The notes under the pieces were generated by a model that saw only the letters and a list, made by a program, of their open reading frames with translations, searched no databases and had not been told where the DNA came from. Made by a program: the position numbers and the translations under genes. A DNA stretch of 37,242 nt, from the NCBI GenBank assembly GCA_945906755.1, contig CAMDRJ010000009.1, forward strand, positions 1 to 37,242. Direction: 5' to 3'. This DNA is from Klebsiella pneumoniae (GTDB lineage: Bacteria; Pseudomonadota; Gammaproteobacteria; Burkholderiales; SG8-39). Shown piece by piece: positions 1-6,707 of the stretch (its first letter is position 1; each line of letters begins with the position of its first letter).

Positions 1-23
1 CGGGAGAGCAACTGTGTCGAGAA

Positions 24-1013
24 TCAAGCCGTTTTTAATGAATCTTTGGTCTGTTGATAATTCGCTTGCCATGGCTTTCCCGACTTGATGATGGCATTGA
101 TGATGATCAGCAGTTTGTGCATGCACGCCACGATCGCCACCTTGGGCAGCTTGCCCGCGCTGATCAGGCGCGCGTGGAAAGCAGCGATTGCCCGATCGTG
201 TTTGATCGCGCTTAGGGTGGCCATGTATAGCGTGGCGCGAACTTGGGCACGCCCGCCCCAGATCGCGCGCTTGCCCCGATACTTGCCGCTGTCGTGGTTC
301 AACGGGGCCACGCCCACCAACTTGCTGATCTGGCGGGCGCTGATTGTGCCAAGCTCGCTCACCATGCTCATCAAGACCGCCTTGGTCACCAGAGCCACGC
401 CTTTCAGACCCACCAGCAAGTCCACCTTTTCCTTGAAGTGCGCCGCCAAGTGCTTGCCGGCATCGGCATCGATTTTCGCAATGTGTTTGTCCAGCACTTT
501 AAGGACCGCATTGATGCTCTTGCGCTGCGAGCGGTGGCACTCGGCGAGGCGATTGTGCTCGGCCACACGCATGCCCACCAGTTGCGTACGACGCACCATT
601 AACGCTTGCAATGCCAGCTGCGCCTCATCGGGCAGACGCATCAGCATGCGCTCGCGCCGATCGCTGGTATGCAACGTACAGACGAACTGGCGCAGCGCCT
701 GCGCATCGATGCTGTCGGTCTTGCTCAGATACCCCAAGGACTTGGCAAAATCGCGTGCCTGGCGCGGATTGACCACCATCACGGCAAAGCTGGCCATGCA
801 CAAGGCCAACCCCGCACGGCGCTCCAACCCGCCGGTGGCCTCCAACACCACCAGAGCCAGGCGCTCCTTCAGCGGATCCAGATACGCGAGCAACTCGCCC
901 AGCCCCTCATCGCTATTGGCAAAGGCTCGAGTCTTGCCTTGCGCTTCGATCGCAACTTCCAAGCTGTCCTTGGATACATCGATGCCTACAAACACCGGTT
1001 CAGAGACGTTCAT
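24..1013 (-). CDS. IS110-family transposase (DEDD recombinase)
   Basis: This 329-residue protein catalyses excision and insertion of an IS110-family element. The N-terminal RuvC-like domain starts with a GIDVSKDSLEVAI motif carrying the first acidic residue. It continues with a VLEATGG motif and a KTDSIDA motif, together giving the DEDD set typical of the family. The C-terminal Transposase_20 domain shows the LVGLKGVALVTK, LVGVAPLNHDSGKYRG and GGRAQVR motifs. I chose the start at 1013 because an AAGGAAGG ribosome-binding site lies just upstream; a longer reading to 1064 lacks one. The gene looks intact at both ends. Only 23 bases follow the stop before the window begins, so the downstream end of the element may not be visible. 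Family members act with an RNA guide encoded in their own non-coding end. Confidence 0.93.
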   Translation of the reverse strand: MNVSEPVFVGIDVSKDSLEVAIEAQGKTRAFANSDEGLGELLAYLDPLKERLALVVLEATGGLERRAGLALCMASFAVMVVNPRQARDFAKSLGYLSKTDSIDAQALRQFVCTLHTSDRRERMLMRLPDEAQLALQALMVRRTQLVGMRVAEHNRLAECHRSQRKSINAVLKVLDKHIAKIDADAGKHLAAHFKEKVDLLVGLKGVALVTKAVLMSMVSELGTISARQISKLVGVAPLNHDSGKYRGKRAIWGGRAQVRATLYMATLSAIKHDRAIAAFHARLISAGKLPKVAIVACMHKLLIIINAIIKSGKPWQANYQQTKDSLKTA

Positions 1014-1280
1014 TAGTGCCCTTCCTTGTAAATACGCGGTCCCATCAACTGGGCCAACCAGCAACTGTTCGGGCTATGAACAAACGGTGAATCGAGCACG
1101 CCAAAAGCTCTCCCGCGGGATTCACTCCCTGAGGGCCAACGGGCTATGCTCGACTCTCCCAACCGATCCTTCCGGACATCGCACGACCCCGCATCGCCCA
1201 GCTCGCTATGACTGCCTTGGCTCGGCAATGCAGTTCCAACGCTTAACCACTCTATCAAACGGAATTCGCCTTCATGCCTC
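1014..1280 (-). other. IS110 upstream non-coding region, candidate bridge/guide RNA locus
   Basis: These 267 bases lie 5' of the transposase and hold no convincing gene. IS110-group elements (IS621 is the studied example) encode their guide RNA upstream of the recombinase gene. The region has RNA-like structure: a 7-base inverted repeat TCGAGCA (1092-1098) / TGCTCGA (1147-1153) encloses a CCCGCGGG palindrome and a GGGA/TCCC hairpin. The 9-mer CGGGCTATG is repeated at 1070-1078 and 1140-1148, with a related CTCGCTATG at 1202-1210. The position follows from family knowledge; the RNA itself is inference. The exact element end is not visible. Confidence 0.4.
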
Positions 1281-1350
1281 GCACTTACCCACAGGGGCAC
1301 AGGGGCCTGTGCGTGGGGCGCCGATCCCCTGTGCCCCTGTGGATAAGTGC
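1281..1350. repeat. Large inverted repeat, 25-base arms, with DnaA-box-like ends
   Basis: The arms at 1281-1305 and 1326-1350 are reverse complements with one mismatch and are separated by 20 bases. Each arm contains the core CAGGGGCACAGGGG or its complement. The outer part of the right arm reads TTATCCACA on the minus strand (1338-1346), a perfect DnaA-box consensus; the left arm has TTACCCACA (1285-1293), one base off. A separate perfect palindrome TGCAAATTTGCA follows at 1351-1362. The structure could be a REP-like extragenic palindrome, a small non-autonomous element or an IS target. It has no T-run, so it is not an obvious terminator. I see nothing further in 1363-1462. Confidence 0.75.
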
Positions 1351-1462
1351 TGCAAATTTGCATCTTGTGAACCCCCTTCAAACTTCCAAAACTCAGCATA
1401 CAAGGGGAGCGGAGAGAAATTGGGCGTTTCAACGATCAATGGCACCCCTCGTGAGACACCCA

Positions 1463-2470
1463 CTAAGTCGAAACGTTGTAATACGCCCGATACCACGCAA
1501 CAAAGCGCCCGATGCCCTCTTCGATCGAGGTACTCGGTGCAAAGCCGGTAATGGCATTCAAGTCATCGATATCAGCGTAGGTGGCCTGCACGTCACCTGG
1601 CTGCATCGGTTTCATGATCTTGATCGCTTCGCGACCGAGTGCCTGCTCAAGGACTTCGATAAACCGCATCAGCGGCACCGGATTGTTGTTGCCGATGTTG
1701 TAGACGCGAAACGGTGCGTGGCTCGAAGCGGGATCGCTGGTCTGGAAACCGGGACGCGCCACCGGCACGATCGGCAACAGCCGCACCACCCCCTCCACGA
1801 TGTCATCGACAAACGTGAAGTCCCGCTGCATGTTGCCGTGATTGAAGATCTGGATCGGTTCGCCCTGCAGGATCGCTTTGGTGAACAAGAAGAGCGACAT
1901 GTCAGGACGCCCCCAGGGACCGTACACGGTAAAGAACCGCAGCCCGGAGACGGGGATACCGAACAGGTGACTGTAGGTATGCGCCATCAATTCGTTGGCG
2001 CGCTTGGTGGCCGCGTACAGGCTGACCGGATGGTTAGCCGAATCATGCTCGCTGAACGGCAGTTTTGAATTGGCGCCATAGACACTTGAGCTTGACGCGT
2101 AGATCAAATGTTCGATGCCATGATGCCGGCACATCTCAAGCACATTGAGAAATCCGGTGATGTTGGCGTCGATATAGTCTTGCGGCGCATTGAACGAATG
2201 GCGCACGCCCGCTTGCGCGGCCAGATGCACGATACGGCGAATGCTGTGCTCAGCGAACAACGTTTTCATTGCGGCGGCTTCGGCGATTTCCACCCGCTTG
2301 AATGTGAATTTGGGATGCGGCAAAAGGCGCGCCAAGCGGTCTTGCTTTAGCTTTGGGTCGTAATACGCATTGAGATTGTCGATGCCGATCACGGTGTCGC
2401 CGGCGGCCAACAGACGCTCCACCAGATGCATCCCGATAAACCCGGCGGCACCGGTCACAAGCGTGGTCAT
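1463..2470 (-). CDS. UDP-glucuronate 4-epimerase (CapI/LspL-like SDR)
   Basis: This cytoplasmic extended short-chain dehydrogenase should interconvert UDP-glucuronate and UDP-galacturonate for capsule or LPS synthesis. The NAD-binding motif TGAAGFIG is at residues 6-13. An SSSSVYG segment lies at 127-132, and the catalytic YAATK motif at 152-156 supplies Tyr152 and Lys156. The VYGPWGRPDM and QRDFTFVDDIVEG segments are characteristic of the UDP-GlcA 4-epimerase subgroup. The length of 335 residues matches the family. The start at 2470 overlaps the stop of the upstream YHS-domain gene as ATGA, which indicates translational coupling. The gene appears to be last in a minus-strand operon with the YHS lipoprotein and the phosphoesterase-like gene. 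A related UDP-sugar epimerase specificity cannot be excluded. Confidence 0.88.
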   Translation of the reverse strand: MTTLVTGAAGFIGMHLVERLLAAGDTVIGIDNLNAYYDPKLKQDRLARLLPHPKFTFKRVEIAEAAAMKTLFAEHSIRRIVHLAAQAGVRHSFNAPQDYIDANITGFLNVLEMCRHHGIEHLIYASSSSVYGANSKLPFSEHDSANHPVSLYAATKRANELMAHTYSHLFGIPVSGLRFFTVYGPWGRPDMSLFLFTKAILQGEPIQIFNHGNMQRDFTFVDDIVEGVVRLLPIVPVARPGFQTSDPASSHAPFRVYNIGNNNPVPLMRFIEVLEQALGREAIKIMKPMQPGDVQATYADIDDLNAITGFAPSTSIEEGIGRFVAWYRAYYNVST

Positions 2471-3189
2471 GGCTTCTCGCCAAATGCCTGCGATACCGTC
2501 CCCGGGCATGCCGGTGGGCACGCGTCTACGCCCACCAGACCAACAACAGGTTGCCCAAAACCTTCACGCGCACGCCAGCCCGGATCTTTGAGGAAAAGAT
2601 TCGTCACCATGCCGCCTGGGTCGTAGTTGGGCCATGGCCGACCCGGATACTTCTTCGTGAATTCATCATGGATGTCTTTGCCGGTCTTGTACCACGGCAC
2701 CTTGCTCATATAGCGTTTGAGCGATTGCCATCGCCATCCGGTGTCTTTTGCGTCCGGCCAAACTTCGTCGCCGTGTTTAATATTCCATGCGGGATCGAGC
2801 AGCCAAGCCTCTTTGCCGAGCACGTCACCAAAAAAGAAGATCCGGCCGTCGCGAATGATGAATTCCGTTGGGTCATGGCCAAGCTTGATTCCGAAGGCGG
2901 CGCCGCTCGAACAATACGCGCCGTATTCCGGAAAATACTTCGCGGGCTCTTTCTCGAATGCCGCACGATTGGCTTCGCTGGCAAAGTAGAAGGTGACGCC
3001 ATCATAGTCTGCGCGAATGGTGGGAAAGCCGCGCGTTGGATTGCCTGCGGTGAAATACGCCACCGGATCGTGTCCAAGCAGCATCAAATCTTCGCCTTGT
3101 GCGCCGCGCATGGTGGCGTACCGCGTGCCGCATCCGGCGACCGTGGCGCTCAACAACATCAATATGATCAAACGTGCCAGTGCTCGCAT
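2467..3189 (-). CDS. YHS-domain lipoprotein, long form
   Basis: This 240-residue protein is predicted to be exported and lipidated: a short hydrophobic N-terminus ends in the lipobox VAGC with Cys20. A YHS-type domain follows at about residues 37-97 (GHDPVAYF, FYFASEANRAAF, YFPEYGAYC). A linker follows, then a C-terminal motif VPWYKTGKD shared with the second YHS lipoprotein in this window (5935-6501). It also has a proline- and glycine-rich tail of about 65 residues after that motif, absent from the paralogue. The start at 3189 was chosen because it gives a proper signal peptide; a longer reading to 3270 would not. The gene lies 25 bases after the phosphoesterase-like gene and overlaps the epimerase by 4 bases. 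Proteins with this domain have no settled function; metal handling is often suggested. Confidence 0.8.
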   Translation of the reverse strand: MRALARLIILMLLSATVAGCGTRYATMRGAQGEDLMLLGHDPVAYFTAGNPTRGFPTIRADYDGVTFYFASEANRAAFEKEPAKYFPEYGAYCSSGAAFGIKLGHDPTEFIIRDGRIFFFGDVLGKEAWLLDPAWNIKHGDEVWPDAKDTGWRWQSLKRYMSKVPWYKTGKDIHDEFTKKYPGRPWPNYDPGGMVTNLFLKDPGWRAREGFGQPVVGLVGVDACPPACPGTVSQAFGEKP

Positions 3190-3214
3190 TGGGTCCTCAT
3201 TGAAGGCGATCGTG

Positions 3215-4237
3215 TCAAATCTGCGCAGATTGTCTGGCGCGGGCAAGCGCGACGCGCCCACTGACCGCATCGCTTACCTGAAAACGAGGGCCCATTCTAA
3301 TGCGGTCGAGATAAGACTCGTAGGCAGGCGACCCGGCTGGCCAATTGGCGAGGAAGCGCTTGATCCAGGCGGTCTGATCGTAGTGAACGGGGATGGCATC
3401 GAATCGCACGCCACCGAGGTCAATACCGTACAGACTGTTGGAAGGCAGGGTGCGATCGACCGCAATGCGCGTGATGACACCGTAAGTTGTGCCGGCAAAG
3501 TTCGGCATGCCGGCCGCCCCGTTGTTGATGATGAGACGCGCCTGGCCATCGACCATGTAGTCTTTGGCGATCGGCAGACACGTATGGGTGCTGGCGAATG
3601 CGCAGACCTTGGCAGCGCGAAAGAATTCCGCGATCGTTTCGACGGGTGTAAGAACGCTAGACGACGACTCGCCCGACGCGCATGCATTGCCCGCGACGAG
3701 TTGCTCCTGTGCGAACGACCAGCCCGCCAACGACTCTGCATCGCCATGCACCACACCCACGCGCGCTTCGCCGATCTGAATTGTGAGCGCCAACGGCAAT
3801 GCATCCAATGCACAGCAAATGTCTGGCATACCCGCCGCCACCGACTGCAAGCTCGTCATGAGCGCATTCGAACGGTCCACCGTCGCTGCATCCACATAGT
3901 CCGGATAATTGCATCCGCAACCACTGCCCGAGGGAGCGCCGATTTCCGCTTCGACATTGCCCTTGATTGCGATGTGGCCAAGCACGGTTTCGTTCAGCAA
4001 GCGAAAGCCGGATGTATCCACATTGAACCAGTTGAAATCCCCGTTGAAGACGAGTGACACGCGCCGCCCTGCGCGAAGTTCTTCGTCTCGCATCCGCTGA
4101 ATCGTGCGCAAGGCTTCCGGGTTGCAGTACAACCCACCGACGATGTACACCGTCTCTTCGACCTGTGACGCCGGCCCACTAAACAAGGTCGGGGAATAGC
4201 GATAGTGGAGCGGGCAGGACTGACCAGGTGAATTCAT
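3215..4237 (-). CDS. Calcineurin-like phosphoesterase-fold protein with degenerate metal motif
   Basis: This 340-residue protein resembles metallophosphoesterases in the order of its motifs: VGGLYCNPEAL (33-43), NGDFNW (65-70), KGNVE (92-96), VVHGD (162-166) and STHT (216-219). Canonical enzymes have a DxHGN motif at the first position. Here the equivalent reads G-L-Y-C-N, so the first Asp and His metal ligands are missing. The protein has many cysteines, including a GCGC segment at 106-109 and a CC pair at 141-142. It is divergent from the radical SAM gene across 142 bases and heads an apparent operon with a YHS lipoprotein and an epimerase. The fold assignment is moderately sure; the reaction is unknown, and hydrolysis of a usual phosphoester is doubtful. 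Confidence 0.65.
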   Translation of the reverse strand: MNSPGQSCPLHYRYSPTLFSGPASQVEETVYIVGGLYCNPEALRTIQRMRDEELRAGRRVSLVFNGDFNWFNVDTSGFRLLNETVLGHIAIKGNVEAEIGAPSGSGCGCNYPDYVDAATVDRSNALMTSLQSVAAGMPDICCALDALPLALTIQIGEARVGVVHGDAESLAGWSFAQEQLVAGNACASGESSSSVLTPVETIAEFFRAAKVCAFASTHTCLPIAKDYMVDGQARLIINNGAAGMPNFAGTTYGVITRIAVDRTLPSNSLYGIDLGGVRFDAIPVHYDQTAWIKRFLANWPAGSPAYESYLDRIRMGPRFQVSDAVSGRVALARARQSAQI

Positions 4238-4379
4238 CGGCGTGATGCGTTGTCATACGTGGGATGGATCTGCTGCGCGCCAATGTGCCACATCCGATAC
4301 ATCTCGTCGCCTGTTTCGCGCGTATAGAATATCGAATGAAAGCGGGTTGTCTTCTTTCGGTACAAAAAGGGCGTTGCGA

Positions 4380-5333
4380 ATGTCGGAAGCAATACGCGAG
4401 CGAGTGATGCCGATCACCGTGCGAAAGTTCGTCGATCCGGCCGTCACTGCAAAAGGGGAACGCCGCGCCAAGGTCACCCTCGGTTCGCTTGATACGCTAT
4501 GGATCAACACCGGCACCCTCTGCAATCTGGCCTGCGAGCATTGCTATATTGAATCGACGCCCACCAACGATCGATTGGCGTATCTCACGGCAGACGAGGT
4601 AGCCGCCTACCTTGACGAAGCGCGACAGCTTGGCACGCAGCTGATCGGCTTCACTGGCGGTGAACCTTTCATGAATCCTGCGTTCATAGTGATGCTTGAA
4701 GACGCGCTGTCGCGTGGCTTTGATGTCATCGTACTTACCAACGCGATGCGCCCGATGATGAAGGTCAAGGCAGCGCTGCTGGCGCTTCGCGGGGCGTATG
4801 GCGCAAAACTGGTGATCCGCGTATCGCTCGATCACTACACGCGCGAATGGCATGAACAGGAGCGCGGGAAGCGCTCATGGAAACCAAGCATCGACGGCCT
4901 GAAATGGCTCAAAGCCAATGGGTTCAAGCTGAATGTGGCAGGAAGGCTGTTCTCGGGGGAACCTGAGCCGGTCGTGCGCGCCGGATTCGCGCGACTATTC
5001 GAAGCGGAGGCGATTGCCGTCAATGCGAATGATGCCGGTGAACTCGTGCTCTTTCCGGAAATGGACGTCAATATCGACGTGCCGGAAATCACCGAGGCCT
5101 GCTGGGGCATCCTGCATAAGACACCCGCCGATGTGATGTGCGCGTCGTCACGCATGATCGTCAAGCGAAAAGGCGAGAGCCGCCCATCGGTAGTCGCCTG
5201 CACATTGCTGCCCTACGACCCGCAATTTGAATTGGGCCACACGCTCGCGGATTCGAAAAAAGAGGTTGCGCTCAATCACCCCCACTGCGCGAAATTCTGC
5301 GTGCTGGGTGGCGCGAGTTGCGGCGGCAACTAA
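4380..5333 (+). CDS. Radical SAM enzyme with cysteine-rich C-terminus
   Basis: This 317-residue protein should bind a [4Fe-4S] cluster through CNLACEHC (Cys48, Cys52, Cys55) and cleave S-adenosylmethionine; the GFTGGEPF segment is the SAM-binding GGEP motif. The C-terminal third has further cysteines in MCASS and VACTLLPY, and a tail CAKFCVLGGASC (Cys303, Cys307, Cys314). This pattern suggests an auxiliary cluster, as in SPASM or twitch proteins, but not a standard SPASM signature. The start at 4380 was preferred for the AAAAAGGG upstream; an in-frame ATG at 4407 is possible. The gene is divergent from the phosphoesterase-like gene and its stop overlaps the convergent folE stop. The substrate is unknown. 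It does not look like MoaA or QueE. Confidence 0.8.
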   Translation: MSEAIRERVMPITVRKFVDPAVTAKGERRAKVTLGSLDTLWINTGTLCNLACEHCYIESTPTNDRLAYLTADEVAAYLDEARQLGTQLIGFTGGEPFMNPAFIVMLEDALSRGFDVIVLTNAMRPMMKVKAALLALRGAYGAKLVIRVSLDHYTREWHEQERGKRSWKPSIDGLKWLKANGFKLNVAGRLFSGEPEPVVRAGFARLFEAEAIAVNANDAGELVLFPEMDVNIDVPEITEACWGILHKTPADVMCASSRMIVKRKGESRPSVVACTLLPYDPQFELGHTLADSKKEVALNHPHCAKFCVLGGASCGGN

Positions 5334-5905
5334 TCGGGGCGCGTCAGCGACAGAAACTCGTTGCGCAGCGCGTGATTGTTCTGCAGATTGCCCAGCATCG
5401 CCGAGGTCACCGTCTCTTCGCCCGGCACCGCAACGCCGCGCGATTCCATGCACATATGGCGGCAACGAATGATGACGCCGACCGCCTGTGGGCGCAGATG
5501 AAGAAGAAGTGATTCGGCGATCTGTTGCGTGAGACGCTCCTGCACTTGCAAACGCGCTGCGAAGCAATTCACCAGCCGGGTGAGTTTTGAGAGCCCGACG
5601 ATGTGACCATTCGGCAAATAACCGATCGCCGCGTGTCCGAAGAAGGGCGCCAAGTGATGCTCGCAGTGGGAGTACACCGGAATCTTCCGCACCACGATAA
5701 GCTCGTTGTAATGCTCGCTGCCGTCCTCGAACATCTTGAGAATCGAGGCGGGGTCTTCCTGGTAGCCGCGCGTCCAATGCGCCCAGGCTTTTCTCACCCG
5801 CTCCGGCGTTTCAACCAGACCCTGACGGTCGGGGTCCTCGCCGAGGGTGCGCAGCAATCGCTTCCAGTCAGCGTTACCAAAAGCGTCAGATTTGGCGGTA
5901 GTCAT
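5330..5905 (-). CDS. folE: GTP cyclohydrolase I
   Basis: The enzyme converts GTP to 7,8-dihydroneopterin triphosphate, the entry step to tetrahydrofolate and other pterins, in the cytoplasm. The family signature is clear: SHCEHHLAPFFG with zinc ligands Cys81 and His84, HIVGLSKL, RLQVQERLTQQIA, and the third zinc ligand Cys152 in RHMCM, followed by VTSAMLG. The length of 191 residues is normal for the homodecameric enzyme. The stop codon overlaps the stop of the convergent radical SAM gene by 4 bases, leaving no room for a terminator between them. The YHS lipoprotein gene at 5935-6501 lies 29 bases upstream on the same strand, so the two may be cotranscribed. Confidence 0.95.
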   Translation of the reverse strand: MTTAKSDAFGNADWKRLLRTLGEDPDRQGLVETPERVRKAWAHWTRGYQEDPASILKMFEDGSEHYNELIVVRKIPVYSHCEHHLAPFFGHAAIGYLPNGHIVGLSKLTRLVNCFAARLQVQERLTQQIAESLLLHLRPQAVGVIIRCRHMCMESRGVAVPGEETVTSAMLGNLQNNHALRNEFLSLTRPD

Positions 5906-5934
5906 CGTTTAATTGGTCGAATGATCTTTAATCC

Positions 5935-6501
5935 CTAGCTTTTCTTCGCCTGGCGAGCCTGCCATTCGGCCTCAAGATCCTTGCCGGTTTTGTAGTGCGG
6001 CACCTTGAAGAAGACCCGCCAATAGGAATGGAAGAATGCGCTTGAGATATTGCTCATTTCCGTCTTCCAATAACCATCGCCCAATTCGATGTTTTTCTTC
6101 TCGTCCATCTCCCAGTACTTGCGGGAATCCGGACCACTGAACACGAAAAGGCGCCCGTCGACGATTTTGTAAGCGCTCGCACCACCACCCAACAAAATGC
6201 TATAGGGAGCGCCGTTTGCGCAGTAGCCGCCATATTGCGGTGCGTATGTTGCGGGCGCCTTGGTGAACAGCTCGCGATTGGCGGCATTGGCGAATCGATA
6301 GGTTCCGCCATCCCACTCCGCGGTGATGCTCGGATCACCCTTAATTGGGCTTGGGCCGGTGTGATAAGACACCGGATCGTTACCTGCGAGCATTGCCTTG
6401 CCGCCCGCGCCATCGCTTAGCATGTTGCGCGTAGCGCAGCCGGAAGCGAGCACCAGCAACGCGCCCACAACGAGGAACTTCATCCAACGATTCGCTTGCA
6501 T
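5935..6501 (-). CDS. YHS-domain lipoprotein, short form
   Basis: This 188-residue exported protein has a signal peptide ending in the lipobox LASGC with Cys22, then a YHS-type domain at about residues 39-98 (GNDPVSYH, YRFANAANRELF, YAPQYGGYC). The C-terminal motif VPHYKTGKD matches the long YHS lipoprotein at 2467-3189, and the two are clearly paralogues. The start at 6501 is supported by AAGGA 8 bases upstream; an internal ATG six codons later is the alternative. It lies 29 bases upstream of folE on the same strand. The function is unknown. The domain lacks the cysteine-rich metal motif of classical YHS proteins. Confidence 0.8.
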   Translation of the reverse strand: MQANRWMKFLVVGALLVLASGCATRNMLSDGAGGKAMLAGNDPVSYHTGPSPIKGDPSITAEWDGGTYRFANAANRELFTKAPATYAPQYGGYCANGAPYSILLGGGASAYKIVDGRLFVFSGPDSRKYWEMDEKKNIELGDGYWKTEMSNISSAFFHSYWRVFFKVPHYKTGKDLEAEWQARQAKKS

Positions 6502-6707
6502 TGTGAATCCTTCAAGTCATGCGTGAGCGTGATTGTACCGGTGAACCGGCCGATGACTGCTGCAGGCGCGATCTGAATCTGTCGCCGCAGCCGTTGCATG
6601 GGTACCAGTCGTTCGAGACGGCTATACTCAGCAACCACGCGCGGGGTCGCATAGCCATAGCGAATCTATCCACTCCCACCCCCGTGCAGATTCCTCTAGC
6701 ATGACGA
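6502..6707 (+). promoter_or_regulatory. Divergent intergenic region upstream of the dehydratase gene
   Basis: These 206 bases separate the divergent YHS lipoprotein and dehydratase genes and should hold promoters for both. The only good element I see is a TATACT hexamer at 6623-6628 on the plus strand, a plausible -10 box, without a convincing -35 at normal spacing. The dehydratase start at 6708 has no clear ribosome-binding site. An out-of-frame ATG at 6701 opens a reading frame of only a few codons. Confidence 0.35.

Noticed and set aside
1281-1350. Replication origin
   Set aside because: Only one perfect and one imperfect DnaA-like box inside an inverted repeat, with no AT-rich region, dnaA or rep gene nearby.
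85-1551. Long plus-strand open frame opposite the IS110 transposase and the epimerase end
   Set aside because: It runs antisense through a clear transposase, has a Ser/Arg/Thr-rich composition and no domain; it is a mirror of codon use in GC-rich DNA.
3017-4057. Plus-strand 346-codon frame
   Set aside because: It is antisense to the phosphoesterase-like and YHS genes, whose family motifs and signal peptide are real.
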